Of a stretch of 64,000 nt of DNA, positions 17,422 through 26,864 are shown in pieces. This DNA is from Pannonibacter sp. XCT-53 (GTDB lineage Bacteria > Pseudomonadota > Alphaproteobacteria > Rhizobiales > Stappiaceae): positions 2,852,001 to 2,916,000 of the forward strand of contig NZ_JAABLQ010000001.1 in assembly GCF_009915765.1 (NCBI RefSeq), given 5' to 3'. How positions within the stretch are numbered: the stretch's first letter is position 1; each line of letters starts with the position of its first letter. The position numbers and the translations under genes were made by a program. The notes beneath the pieces were generated by a model. The model saw only the letters and a program-made list of their open reading frames with translations. It was not told the DNA's origin and did no database searches.

Positions 17422-18266
17422 TGGCGGCCTCCGGTGACGCGGTTGAGGCGGAAGAACCGGTCGAGCACGATGGCGATCAGCACGATGGCCACGCCGACCT
17501 CGAAGCCCATGGCGATGTTGACGGTGTTGAGCGCGCGCAAGGTCGGCACGCCGAGACCGTCGGCCCCGACGAGGGCAGCAATCACCACCATTGACAGCGA
17601 CAGCATGATCGTCTGCGTCAGCCCGGCCATGATCTGCGGCAGGGCATAGGGCAGCTCGATCTTCCACAGGAGCTGCCAGCGGGTGGCCCCAAAGGCGTGA
17701 CCGGCCTCGAGCAGCTGCGTCGGTGTCGAGGAGACGCCGAGCTGGGTGAGGCGGATCGGGGCCGGCAGGGCGAAGATGACGGTGGCAATGAGACCCGGCA
17801 CCATGCCGAGGCCGAAGAGGATCAGCGCCGGGATCAGGTAGACGAAGGTCGGGATCGTCTGCATCAGGTCCAGCACCGGCTGCAGGGCGGTGTAGAAATT
17901 CGGCCGGTGCGCGGCCAGCACCCCGATCGGCACGCCCACCGCCATGCAGACGGTCGTCGCGCCGAGGACCAGGGCGAGCGTGTTGGTCGTCTCTTCCCAG
18001 AAGCCGAGGTTGATGATCACCAGCAGCGAGCCCAGCACGAACAGCGGGAAGCCGATGTTGCGGCGGACGAGAAAGGCCAGCGCCGTGGCGAAGCCCACCA
18101 CGACCAGCGGGTCGGGGGCCTGCAGCAGGAACAGGATGCCCCCGATCAGGGCCTCGAGACCGACGGCGATGCCGTCAAAGAACCAGGCGGCATTGTTGGT
18201 CAGCCAGTCGACCAGCGCCTTGGCCCACTGCCCAAGCGGCAGCTTGTATTGCGTCAGGAAATCCAC
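17418..18266 (-). CDS. choW: Choline ABC transporter permease
   Basis: Inner-membrane permease of 282 residues, with about six helices and the BPD inner-membrane domain. The conserved ATPase-coupling region LEAGHAFGATRWQLLWKIELPYALPQI is present, and the N-terminal part begins with a short amphipathic stretch typical of ProW/ChoW. It lies between choX and choV, overlapping choV by 4 bases and separated from choX by about 90 bases. Confidence 0.92.
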   Translation of the reverse strand: MDFLTQYKLPLGQWAKALVDWLTNNAAWFFDGIAVGLEALIGGILFLLQAPDPLVVVGFATALAFLVRRNIGFPLFVLGSLLVIINLGFWEETTNTLALVLGATTVCMAVGVPIGVLAAHRPNFYTALQPVLDLMQTIPTFVYLIPALILFGLGMVPGLIATVIFALPAPIRLTQLGVSSTPTQLLEAGHAFGATRWQLLWKIELPYALPQIMAGLTQTIMLSLSMVVIAALVGADGLGVPTLRALNTVNIAMGFEVGVAIVLIAIVLDRFFRLNRVTGGRQ

Positions 18267-18356
18267 GGGCCCCTCTCCGCGCCGAGATGTACAGGATCAG
18301 GCGGGGTCCGGTCGCGGCGAGGGCCTTTGGCCCCGGATGCGACCGGACCGCCGGAC

Positions 18357-19325
18357 TCAGAGGCCGAGCGCCAGCTTGACGGCGGCGAGCCCGTCGCTGC
18401 CGTCACGGGCCTTCACGCCGGCCAGCCAGCCGTCGAGCACGGAGGGATTGGCGCTGAGCCAGCTCTGGGCGGCGATCTTCGGATCCTGCCCGCCGTCGAG
18501 GATCTTGCCCATGATCTCGTTCTCAAGGGCGAGGGTGAACTTCAGGTTCTTCAGGAACTGGCCGACATTCGGGCATTCACTGACATAGCCGGCGCGGGTG
18601 TTGGTGTAGATGGTGGCACCGCCGAGGTTGGGACCGAACACCTCATCGCCGCCTTCCAGATAGGCGATCTCGAAGTTGGAGTTCATCGGATGCGGCTCCC
18701 AGCCGAGGAAGACCACGTCTTCCTTGCGCTTGGTGGCCCGAGCCACCTGGGCGAGCATGCCCTGCTCGGAGGATTCCACGATCTGGAAGCCCTTGAGGTC
18801 GAACTGGTTGCCGTCGATCATGCCGAGGATCAGGCGGTTGCCGTCATTGCCCGGTTCGATGCCGTAGATCTTGCCGCCCAGCTCTTCCTTGAAGCGGGCG
18901 ATGTCGGCGAAGGACTTCAGGCCCTTCTCGTAGGTGTATTTCGGCACCGCCAGCGTGTACTTCGCCCCTTCGAGGTTCTCGCGCACGGTGTCGACGCTGC
19001 CGTCGGCACGGTAGGGGGCGATGTCGGCCTCCATCGTCGGCATCCAGTTGCCGAGGAAGACGTCGATGTCCTTGTTCTTCATCGAGGCATAGGTGACGGG
19101 AACGGAGAGGACCTTCACATCGGTCTCGTAGCCCAGCGCCAGCAGGATGGTGGTGGCAACGGCGGTGGTGGCGGTGATGTCGGTCCAGCCCACGTCCGAG
19201 AAGCGGACGGTCTTGCAGCTCTCGGGCTCGGCAGCCTGAACGGCCGCCGTGGTGGTCAGGCTGATCGCGCCGCTGAGGGCCAGGCCGAGGGCCGCGCCGG
19301 TGATGGAAGTGAAAACGCGCTTCAT
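18357..19325 (-). CDS. choX: Choline-binding periplasmic protein
   Basis: Periplasmic binding protein of the choline importer, 322 residues. The signal peptide is MKRVFTSITGAALGLALSGA followed by TTAAVQAAEPESC. The OpuAC-type fold shows VRFSDVGWTDITATTAVATT, FLGNWMPTMEADIAPY (ligand-pocket aromatics) and VVFLGWEPHPMN. The open frame extends 31 codons upstream, but the start at 19325 places the signal peptide first. It is the first gene of choXWV and is divergent from betI, so BetI may control both directions. Confidence 0.92.
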   Translation of the reverse strand: MKRVFTSITGAALGLALSGAISLTTTAAVQAAEPESCKTVRFSDVGWTDITATTAVATTILLALGYETDVKVLSVPVTYASMKNKDIDVFLGNWMPTMEADIAPYRADGSVDTVRENLEGAKYTLAVPKYTYEKGLKSFADIARFKEELGGKIYGIEPGNDGNRLILGMIDGNQFDLKGFQIVESSEQGMLAQVARATKRKEDVVFLGWEPHPMNSNFEIAYLEGGDEVFGPNLGGATIYTNTRAGYVSECPNVGQFLKNLKFTLALENEIMGKILDGGQDPKIAAQSWLSANPSVLDGWLAGVKARDGSDGLAAVKLALGL

Positions 19326-19514
19326 CCGGTTGTCTCCCGCTCTTGTATGACGCCCCGGTACACGGGGTCGTTCGCCGGTGTTCAGTCCCAATGAACCCCG
19401 GACGGACATCTCAAACAATGGGCAACCGATTGATTTAGCCGTCTTTGCGGCAGGTTTGCCCCTCTGGTGAGACTTAATGAACCATTGACCGTTGGCTTTG
19501 GCAAGTTTTGATTG

Positions 19515-19528
19515 ATTGATCGTTCAAT
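19515..19528. promoter_or_regulatory. Candidate BetI operator
   Basis: A 14-base near-perfect palindrome, ATTGATCGTTCAAT, in the promoter between choX and betI, about 37 bases before the betI start. It resembles the ATTGAACG/TCAAT core of known BetI sites in enterobacteria and rhizobia. Choline would be the inducer. Confidence 0.6.
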
Positions 19529-19564
19529 TAAAAATATTCAATTGGAAGCAGGAGGGAGATCATC

Positions 19565-20218
19565 ATGCCAAGGATCGGGATGGAGGCCGAGCGCAGGCGC
19601 AGCCTGATCGAGGCAACGGTGGATGCGATTCACGAACAGGGCTATTGCGACGTGACCATCGCGCAGATCGCGCGCAAGGCCGGCGTGTCGGGCGGGCTCG
19701 CGCATCATTACTTCGGGTCCAAGGATCAGCTCCTTGCCGCCACCATGCGCCATCTGCTGCACGAACTGGGCGAGGGCATTCGCGCCCGTCTGGCCGAAGC
19801 GCAGACGCCGCGTGCGCGCCTGTCGGCGATCATCGCCGGCAATTTCGAGACCGGCCAGTTCCGCGAGGCGGTGATTGCCGCCTGGCTGGCGTTCTATTCG
19901 CAGGCCCGCACCAATCCGGCGAGCCAGCGCCTGCTGCGCATCTATTCCGCCCGTCTTGTCTCCAACCTGACGCACAGCCTGCGCAGTTTCCTGCCGTTGG
20001 CGGACGCGCAGATCGTGGCGGAGGGCACGGCGTCGATGATCGACGGGGTGTGGATCCGCCGCGCGCTGAAGGAGGCGCCCCCGGATGCGGACGCCGCCAT
20101 CCGCCTCGTCGAGGATTACGTCGAGGCGCAGATCCTGCTGCACAGGGCCCGCGCGTCCGGTGCCGCGCCGTACCCGATCCAGTCACAGACCCAATCGCAG
20201 CCGGGGCTCTCCGCATGA
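19565..20218 (+). CDS. betI: TetR-family choline-sensing repressor
   Basis: Repressor of the glycine-betaine genes, 217 residues. The helix-turn-helix block is [32 protein letters not shown], the BetI form of the TetR signature, and [20 protein letters not shown] precedes it. An ATG after AGGAGGGAG sets the start. It overlaps betA by 4 bases (ATGA). The C-terminal 15 residues are proline/glutamine-rich and not part of the fold. Confidence 0.92.
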   Translation: MPRIGMEAERRRSLIEATVDAIHEQGYCDVTIAQIARKAGVSGGLAHHYFGSKDQLLAATMRHLLHELGEGIRARLAEAQTPRARLSAIIAGNFETGQFREAVIAAWLAFYSQARTNPASQRLLRIYSARLVSNLTHSLRSFLPLADAQIVAEGTASMIDGVWIRRALKEAPPDADAAIRLVEDYVEAQILLHRARASGAAPYPIQSQTQSQPGLSA

Positions 20219-21876
20219 GCGACACGTTTGACTTCATCATCGTCGGGGCCGGATCGGCCGGCTGCGCGCTGGCCTACCGCCTGTCGGAGGATCCGAAGAA
20301 CCGCGTCCTGGTGCTGGAGTTCGGCGGGACGGACGCCGGTCCCTTCATCCAGATGCCGGCGGCGCTGTCCTATCCGATGAACATGAGCCGCTACGACTGG
20401 GGCTTCGAGAGCGAGCCCGAGCCGCATCTGGGCGGCCGCATCCTGGCGACGCCGCGCGGCAAGGTCATCGGTGGCTCCTCCTCGATCAACGGCATGGTCT
20501 ATGTGCGCGGCCACGCGCGCGACTTCGACACCTGGGAAGAGATGGGCGCCAGCGGCTGGGGCTACCGGCACGTGCTGCCCTATTTCCAGCGCCAGGAAGA
20601 GACCCCGACCGGCGACGACGGCTTCCGCGGCCGCTCCGGTCCGCTGCATGTGCAGCGCGGCACCAAGTGGAACCCGCTGTTCGATGCCTTCATCAAGGCC
20701 GGCAAGCAGGCAGGCTACGAGACGACGGGCGACTACAACGGCCAGAAGCAGGAGGGCTTCGGCGACATGGAGATGACCGTGAAGAACGGTCAGCGCTGGT
20801 CCGCCGCCAATGCCTATCTGAAGCCGGCGCTGAAGCGCGGCAATGTGGAGATCATCACCGGGGCCTTCGTCCGCCGGGTGGTCATCGAGAACGGGCGGGC
20901 GACCGGCGTCGAGTACCAGCGCGGCTCCGGCCAGCCGGTCACCGTTCGGGCGGCGCGCGAGGTGATCATTTCCGCCTCGTCGATCAACACGCCCAAGATC
21001 CTGATGCTCTCCGGCATCGGGCCGGCCGCGCATCTGCGCGAGATGGGCCTCGACGTGGTCGCGGACCGGCCGGGCGTCGGCGCCAACCTGCAGGACCATC
21101 TGGAACTCTACATCCAGCAGGCCTGCACCCAGCCGATCACGCTCTACAAGTACTGGAACCTTGTCTCCAAGGCGGTCATCGGAGCGCAGTGGCTGTTCAC
21201 GCGCAAGGGGCTCGGTGCCTCGAACCAGTTCGAGGCCTGCGCCTTCATCCGCTCGAAGGCCGGTGTCGAGTATCCCGACATCCAGTATCACTTCCTGCCT
21301 TTCGCCGTGCGCTACGACGGCAAGGCGGCGGCCGAGGGGCACGGGTTCCAGGCCCATGTCGGGCCGATGCGCTCCAAGTCGCGCGGCCGCATCCGCCTGA
21401 CCTCGGGCGATCCGCTGGCCAAGCCCTCGATCCTCTTCAACTACATGTCGCACCCGGACGACTGGGCCGACTTCCGCACCTGCATCCGGCTCACGCGCGA
21501 GATCTTTGGCCAGGAGGCCTTCGCGCCCTATCGCGGCCGCGAGATCCAGCCGGGTGCCGGCGTGCAGAGCGATGCGGAGCTGGACGACTTCATCCGGGAG
21601 CATGTGGAGAGCGCCTATCACCCCTGCGGGTCCTGCCGCATGGGGGCGGCGAGCGATCCGATGGCGGTGGTGGACCCGGAATGCCGGGTGATCGGCGTCG
21701 AGGGCCTGCGCGTGGCCGACAGCTCGATCTTCCCGCAGGTGACCAACGGCAACCTCAATGCCCCGTCGATCATGGTGGGCGAGAAGGCCTCGGACCACAT
21801 TCTCGGCAAGGCGCCGCTGCCGGCGTCCAATCTGGAGCCCTGGATCCATCCGCAGTGGCAAACGCGCCAGCGCTGA
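20215..21876 (+). CDS. betA: Choline dehydrogenase
   Basis: GMC-family FAD flavoprotein, 553 residues, oxidising choline to betaine aldehyde at the inner membrane. Visible features are [19 protein letters not shown] (FAD-binding, from residue 5), the GMC signature [18 protein letters not shown], the second signature [17 protein letters not shown], and the catalytic-site [11 protein letters not shown] and [15 protein letters not shown] near the C-terminus. It is co-transcribed with betI and followed after about 90 bases by betB. Related GMC alcohol dehydrogenases are less likely given the bet context. Confidence 0.94.
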   Translation: MSDTFDFIIVGAGSAGCALAYRLSEDPKNRVLVLEFGGTDAGPFIQMPAALSYPMNMSRYDWGFESEPEPHLGGRILATPRGKVIGGSSSINGMVYVRGHARDFDTWEEMGASGWGYRHVLPYFQRQEETPTGDDGFRGRSGPLHVQRGTKWNPLFDAFIKAGKQAGYETTGDYNGQKQEGFGDMEMTVKNGQRWSAANAYLKPALKRGNVEIITGAFVRRVVIENGRATGVEYQRGSGQPVTVRAAREVIISASSINTPKILMLSGIGPAAHLREMGLDVVADRPGVGANLQDHLELYIQQACTQPITLYKYWNLVSKAVIGAQWLFTRKGLGASNQFEACAFIRSKAGVEYPDIQYHFLPFAVRYDGKAAAEGHGFQAHVGPMRSKSRGRIRLTSGDPLAKPSILFNYMSHPDDWADFRTCIRLTREIFGQEAFAPYRGREIQPGAGVQSDAELDDFIREHVESAYHPCGSCRMGAASDPMAVVDPECRVIGVEGLRVADSSIFPQVTNGNLNAPSIMVGEKASDHILGKAPLPASNLEPWIHPQWQTRQR

Positions 21877-21967
21877 GCCATTCTGCGACCCAACGAACAG
21901 CAGGAGGCGTCTGCCAAGGCGGTGGGCGGTCCTGTTTCCCTTCTGACCGACTTGCAAGGACGACCTC

Positions 21968-23431
21968 ATGCGCGCCCAGCCCCGAGCCTCCCATTTCATT
22001 GGCGGCGGATATGTCGAAAGCCCGAACGGCGCGGCCTTCGACAGCCTCTATCCCGCCACCGGCGACGTCATCGCCCGCCTGCATGCCGCGGATGACCTGA
22101 CCATCGAGGCCGCCATCTCCACCGCACGGGAAGGCCAGAAGATCTGGGCCGCCACCCCGGCAGCCGAGCGGGGCCGCATCCTGCGCCGGGCGGCGGAGAT
22201 CCTGCGCGCCAACAACCGCGCCCTGTCCGAGCTAGAAACGCTGGACACCGGCAAGCCGCTGCAGGAAACGCTGATCGCCGATGCGGCCTCCGGCGCCGAC
22301 TGCCTTGAATACTTCGGCAATCTTGCCGCGACGCTGACCAGCGAGCACATCGACCTTGGCGGCTCCTTCGCCTACACCCGCCGCGAGCCGCTCGGCATCT
22401 GTGTCGGCATCGGCGCGTGGAACTATCCGATCCAGATCGCCTGCTGGAAGGCAGCTCCTGCGCTGGCCTGCGGCAACGCCATGATCTTCAAGCCTTCGGA
22501 AGTGACACCGCTGAGCGCGCTGAAGCTGGCCGAGGCGCTCCTGGAGGCCGGCGTTCCGGCCGGTGTCTTCAACGTGGTGCAGGGGGCGGGCGACGTGGGC
22601 GCCAAGCTCGTCTCGCATCCGGCGGTGGCCAAGGTCTCCGTCACCGGCTCGGTGCCGACGGGGCGCAAGGTCGCGGGCCTGGCCGGCAGCAACCTGAAGC
22701 ACCTGACGCTGGAACTCGGCGGCAAGTCGCCGCTGATCCTGTTCGAGGACGCCCATCTCGACAATGCCGTCTCGGCGGCGATCAATGCCAATTTCTATTC
22801 CTCGGGCCAGATCTGCTCCAACGGCACCCGCGTCTTCGTGCATCGCAGCCTGAAGGAGGCCTTCCTGACGCGGCTGGCTGAACGCACCGCAAACGCCGTG
22901 CTGGGCGATCCGCTGGACGAGGCGACCAACATCGGCCCGCTCGTCTCGAAGCCGCAGCTCGACAAGGTGCTGGGCTATATCGAGATCGGCAAGACGGAAG
23001 GCGCGCGGCTTGTCTGCGGCGGCGGGGCAGCACACGTGGCGGCTTTCCCGCAGGGCTGGTTCGTGCAGCCGACCGTCTTTGCCGATGTGACGGACGACAT
23101 GCGCATCGCCCGGGAAGAGATCTTCGGCCCGGTCATGTCCGTGCTCGACTTCGACAGCGAGGACGAGGTCATCGCGCGGGCCAACGCGACCGAATTCGGT
23201 CTGGCCGCCGGTGTGTTCACCCGCGACATCCAGCGCGCCCACCGGGTGATCGCACAGCTTGCCGCCGGCACCTGCTGGATCAACGCCTACAACCTGACGC
23301 CGATCGAAATGCCCTTCGGCGGCATGAAGTCCTCCGGCATCGGGCGCGAGAACGGGCACACGGCCATCGGCCACTACAGCCAGGTGAAGAGCGTCTACGT
23401 GGAGATGGGAGACGTCGCGGCGGCCTTCTGA
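21968..23431 (+). CDS. betB: Betaine aldehyde dehydrogenase
   Basis: NAD(P)-dependent ALDH, 487 residues, completing choline to glycine betaine. The catalytic glutamate motif [10 protein letters not shown] and the catalytic cysteine motif [14 protein letters not shown] are present, as are [23 protein letters not shown] and the C-terminal [15 protein letters not shown]. It follows betA in the bet operon. The classical rhizobial betC (choline sulfatase) is absent between betI and betA. Confidence 0.94.
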   Translation: MRAQPRASHFIGGGYVESPNGAAFDSLYPATGDVIARLHAADDLTIEAAISTAREGQKIWAATPAAERGRILRRAAEILRANNRALSELETLDTGKPLQETLIADAASGADCLEYFGNLAATLTSEHIDLGGSFAYTRREPLGICVGIGAWNYPIQIACWKAAPALACGNAMIFKPSEVTPLSALKLAEALLEAGVPAGVFNVVQGAGDVGAKLVSHPAVAKVSVTGSVPTGRKVAGLAGSNLKHLTLELGGKSPLILFEDAHLDNAVSAAINANFYSSGQICSNGTRVFVHRSLKEAFLTRLAERTANAVLGDPLDEATNIGPLVSKPQLDKVLGYIEIGKTEGARLVCGGGAAHVAAFPQGWFVQPTVFADVTDDMRIAREEIFGPVMSVLDFDSEDEVIARANATEFGLAAGVFTRDIQRAHRVIAQLAAGTCWINAYNLTPIEMPFGGMKSSGIGRENGHTAIGHYSQVKSVYVEMGDVAAAF

Positions 23432-23491
23432 GGCCGCCGGTCGCGCCGGACCCGACGAGCGGTGGCAGGACGGACGGTTGCAGGACGGGCG

Positions 23492-23515
23492 GCGCCTCAG
23501 GTCTTCTTGAGGCGC
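23492..23515. terminator. Hairpin over the end of the GntR gene, downstream of betB
   Basis: An 8-bp perfect inverted repeat (GCGCCTCA/TGAGGCGC) with an 8-base loop lies over the stop codon of the convergent GntR gene and about 60 bases after betB. It could terminate either side; there is no T-run. Confidence 0.3.
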
Positions 23516-24114
23516 GTCTTCTCTGCCCGCTCGATGTGACGGCGCGCCAGCGTCTCTGCGGCCTCCGGGTCGCGCCCGGCAATGGCGCGGACGATGGCGG
23601 CATGTTCCTCGACCGCCGTCTCGCGCCGCTCGGGCGTGTCGAGCGTGGTGCCGGCCATCAGGATCATCGACAGGCGCAGATGGTCGATGAGGCTCACGAG
23701 ATAGCGGTTGTGCGAGGCCAGATAGAGCCGGCGGTGAAACTCGCGGTTGGAGCGCACCAGCGAGGCCTCGTCGGCGATGCGCTGCCGGTCGGCCTCGACC
23801 AGATCCTGAAGGATCTCGATCTCGGCGTTGGAGGCATGCTGGGCGGCCAGCCGGGCGGCCGTGCCTTCCAGCACCTCGCGCATGTAGTAGACCTCGGAGA
23901 TCTGGCCATGGTCGAGGGTCGGGATCACCATCCCCCGGTTCGGCTCGTGCACGGCAAGCCCCTGCGCCTCGAGCCGCTTGAGGCCCTCGCGGATGGGGGT
24001 GCGGCTGACGCCGAAGGTTTCGGCAAGCTCCGCCTCGCGGAGCCGGTCGCCCGGCTTCAGCGTACGGTCCTCGATGGCCTCGACCAGGCGCTTGTAGATC
24101 TCTGCTCCGTTCAT
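23497..24114 (-). CDS. GntR-family (FCD) transcriptional regulator
   Basis: FadR-type regulator of 205 residues. The winged helix is LREAELAETFGVSRTPIREGLKRLEAQGLAV, followed by an FCD domain with metal/ligand residues (EFHRRLYLASHNRYL; EEHAAIVRAIAGRD). The longer frame upstream overlaps anmK in another frame and is discarded; the ATG at 24114 gives a normal N-terminus. It lies 41 bases downstream of anmK on the same strand, so co-transcription with anmK is likely. Its target is unknown. Confidence 0.87.
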   Translation of the reverse strand: MNGAEIYKRLVEAIEDRTLKPGDRLREAELAETFGVSRTPIREGLKRLEAQGLAVHEPNRGMVIPTLDHGQISEVYYMREVLEGTAARLAAQHASNAEIEILQDLVEADRQRIADEASLVRSNREFHRRLYLASHNRYLVSLIDHLRLSMILMAGTTLDTPERRETAVEEHAAIVRAIAGRDPEAAETLARRHIERAEKTRLKKT

Positions 24115-24155
24115 GTCGTCCTGTGTAGCGCAAAGACCGGGGCGTGGGAATGCGG

Positions 24156-25217
24156 TCAGCGCGGCCGGTAGAGCCGCCCGCCGATGACCGGCTCCCGGGC
24201 ACCGGTGGTCGTGGGAAAGCTGGTGGGCAGGCCCGCCATGAAGCGGGCGCCCAGAAAGGCCATGGCCTGGGCCTCCAGGGCATCGCCGTCGAGACCGTGG
24301 TCGTCGGAGGTCTCGACGACACCGGCGAGGCGCTGCGCCAGCTCGGCCATGATCGTCGGATTGCGCCGTCCGCCGCCACAGACGATCCAGCGGCGCGGTT
24401 CGCGGGGCAGGAGCGCCACGGCCCGGGCCACGGCCTCGGCGGTGATGGCGGCCAGCGTCGCCGCCCCGTCGAGAAGGCTCATGCCCTCGACCCATTTCAG
24501 CGAAAAGGCGTTGCGGTCAAGCGACTTGGGAGCGGCCCGGGTGAAATAGGGATGGCTCAGGGCCACGACCAGGCGGGCCACATCGACATGCCCGCCCCGT
24601 GACCAGCGACCGTCCCGGTCGAAGTCGTCGACGCCGGCGCGGCGGATGAAGTCGTCGAGCAGCGCGTTGCCCGGACCGACGTCGAAGGCGACCACGGTGT
24701 CGCCGTCGATGTAGGTGAGATTGGAGACGCCGCCGATGTTGAGGAAGCACAGCGGCTGGCCGAGCCCGGCGGCCAGCGCCTGGTGATAGACCGGCACGAG
24801 CGGCGCCCCCTGCCCGCCGGCCGCCACATCCGCCTGGCGCAGGTCACCGATCACCGGCAGGCCGAGCGTGTCGGCCAGACCCTGGGGATCGCCCAGCTGC
24901 ACGGTCTCGCCCGCCGCCGGATCATGCCAGACGGTCTGGCCATGAAACACGACGAGATCGGGGGTCTCGCCCGTCCCGGCGAGAAATTCCGCAATCGCGG
25001 TGGCATGGTCGCGGGTGATCGCGTCGGCCAGTGCCGGCCAGGTGCCGCGATCCGACGGACCCGCGGCAATCGCCCCGAGAATGGCCGCGCGGGTGGTGGC
25101 GCGGTAGGGGCGGATGCCGGCTGCTCCGGTCCCCGACAGCCGCTCGCCGTCGGTCTCGATCAGGGCCAGATCGATGCCGTCGGCCGACGTGCCGCTGATC
25201 GTCCCCAGAACCTTCAT
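24156..25217 (-). CDS. anmK: Anhydro-N-acetylmuramic acid kinase
   Basis: Cytoplasmic peptidoglycan-recycling enzyme that hydrolyses and phosphorylates 1,6-anhydro-MurNAc to MurNAc-6-phosphate. It has 353 residues. The phosphate-binding start GTISGTSADGIDLALIETDG, the catalytic-site VVFHGQTVWHDP, NIGGVSNLTYI and the DVGPGNALLDDF block are characteristic, and WIVCGGGRRNPTIM closes the active site. The usual partner (tyrosyl-tRNA synthetase gene or murQ) is not next to it; a GntR gene follows. Confidence 0.93.
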   Translation of the reverse strand: MKVLGTISGTSADGIDLALIETDGERLSGTGAAGIRPYRATTRAAILGAIAAGPSDRGTWPALADAITRDHATAIAEFLAGTGETPDLVVFHGQTVWHDPAAGETVQLGDPQGLADTLGLPVIGDLRQADVAAGGQGAPLVPVYHQALAAGLGQPLCFLNIGGVSNLTYIDGDTVVAFDVGPGNALLDDFIRRAGVDDFDRDGRWSRGGHVDVARLVVALSHPYFTRAAPKSLDRNAFSLKWVEGMSLLDGAATLAAITAEAVARAVALLPREPRRWIVCGGGRRNPTIMAELAQRLAGVVETSDDHGLDGDALEAQAMAFLGARFMAGLPTSFPTTTGAREPVIGGRLYRPR

Positions 25218-25445
25218 GATGCCTCATCCCCCGTGCGAAGCCTCCGCGGCGCGCATTGCACGGGATCGCGCGTCCGGATGCAAGGGGCATGTGCGCGCCG
25301 GCCGGCGTCGCCGAAGCGCGCCCCTGGCCCTGCCCTCCCCGCCCCGCGCGCAAGGGTGGCTTGTCCAGCCCCGCCTTTCGGGATAGCGCAAGGAGGTGGT
25401 GATCCGGGGGAGACCGGTCGCCGCAGTCGGGAGGACATACGAGTG

Positions 25446-26858
25446 ATGACTGAAGACGAGTTCCGCGCCTGGTCGCACCGCGCCGCGGACTGGGGCGCCG
25501 ACTACCGCGAGGGTCTGCGCCAGCGGCCCGTTCGCGCCCAGACCCAGCCGGGCGAGATCGCGGCGAAGGTCCCCGCCTCGCCGCCGGACAGCGCCGAGGC
25601 GATGGAGACCATCTTCGCCGATTTCGAGCGCGACATCCTGCCCGGCATGACCCATTGGCAGCATCCGCGCTTCTTCGCCTATTTCCCGGCCAACGCCGCG
25701 CCGGTGTCGGTGATCGCCGAGTATCTCGTCACCGCCATGGCCGCGCAGTGCATGCTGTGGCAGACGTCACCGGCAGCGACCGAACTGGAAACCCGTGTGC
25801 TTGACTGGCTGCGCCAGGGGCTCGGGCTGCCCGAGGGCTATCACGGCGTCATCCAGGATTCCGCCTCCTCCGCAACCCTGGCCGCCGTTCTCACCCTGCG
25901 CGAGCGGGCACTTGCCTGGCGCGGCAATGCGGACGGCCTGTCGGGGTCCCCGCGCCTGCGCGTCTATGCCTCCGGCGAGGTGCACACCTCGATTGACCGG
26001 GCGATCTGGATCGCCGGCATCGGCGGAGACAATCTGGTGCGCATCCCGGTGAAGGGCCCCGCCCGCGCCATGGACCCGGACGCGCTCAAGGCCGCCATCG
26101 CGGCGGACCGGGCAGCCGGCTACCTGCCGGCCGGGCTCATCGCCTGCGTCGGCGGAACCGGCGTCGGCGGCACCGATGACCTGACCGAGCTGGGGCCGAT
26201 TGCCCGCGACAACAGCCTGTTCCTGCATGTGGACGCCGCCTGGGCGGGCGCTGCCATGATCTGCCCCGAGTTCCGCGACCACTGGCGTGGCATCGAGTGG
26301 GCCGACAGCCTGGTGCTCAATCCGCACAAGTGGCTCGGCGCCCAGTTCGACTGCTCGGTGCAGTATATCCGCGATCCCGAGAGCCTCGTGCGCACCCTGG
26401 CGATCCGGCCGGATTACCTGAAGACCCATGGCAAGGACGGCATCATCAACTATTCGGAATGGTCCGTGCCGCTCGGCCGCCGCTTCCGGGCGCTGAAACT
26501 CTGGTTCCTGATCCGTGCGCACGGACTTGATGGCCTGCGCCAGATGATCCGCAACCATGTCGCCTGGGCGCAGGAGCTGGCCGAAAGACTGCGCGGCGAG
26601 CCCGACTTCGAGATCGTCACCGAGCCGATGCTGTCGCTGTTTTCCTTCCGCTACCGGCCGGACGGGGCGGGTGCCGATCTCGATGCCCTGAACCAGCGGC
26701 TGATCAGCGCGATCAACGACGATGGCCGCATCTACCTGACGCAGACGATGGTGGACGGCCGGTTCGTCATCCGGTTCCAGGCCGGGCAGTTCGACTGCAC
26801 CCGCGAGGACGTGATGATGGCCTTCGACGTGATCACGGAGATCGCGCGCGGGCTTTAG
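25446..26858 (+). CDS. PLP-dependent aromatic-L-amino-acid decarboxylase-like protein
   Basis: Group II decarboxylase fold, 470 residues. The frame runs far upstream, but an ATG (or GTG three bases earlier) after GGAG at about 25430 gives the family N-terminus. Blocks seen: MTHWQHPRFFAYFPAN, QDSASSATLAAVLTLRERAL, the Asp in FLHVDAAWAGAA, and the cofactor-lysine signature LVLNPHKWLGAQFDCS. YLKTHGKDGIINYSEWSVPLGRRFRALKLW is the AADC-type catalytic loop region. It could decarboxylate tryptophan, tyrosine, phenylalanine or DOPA; the substrate is unresolved. It is transcribed away from anmK and converges with the protease gene. Confidence 0.88.
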   Translation: MTEDEFRAWSHRAADWGADYREGLRQRPVRAQTQPGEIAAKVPASPPDSAEAMETIFADFERDILPGMTHWQHPRFFAYFPANAAPVSVIAEYLVTAMAAQCMLWQTSPAATELETRVLDWLRQGLGLPEGYHGVIQDSASSATLAAVLTLRERALAWRGNADGLSGSPRLRVYASGEVHTSIDRAIWIAGIGGDNLVRIPVKGPARAMDPDALKAAIAADRAAGYLPAGLIACVGGTGVGGTDDLTELGPIARDNSLFLHVDAAWAGAAMICPEFRDHWRGIEWADSLVLNPHKWLGAQFDCSVQYIRDPESLVRTLAIRPDYLKTHGKDGIINYSEWSVPLGRRFRALKLWFLIRAHGLDGLRQMIRNHVAWAQELAERLRGEPDFEIVTEPMLSLFSFRYRPDGAGADLDALNQRLISAINDDGRIYLTQTMVDGRFVIRFQAGQFDCTREDVMMAFDVITEIARGL

Positions 26859-26864
26859 TGCGGC

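Noticed and set aside
15031..17649. An 872-codon plus-strand frame
   Set aside because: Antisense to the YhiN-like flavoprotein and choV genes, with no domain.
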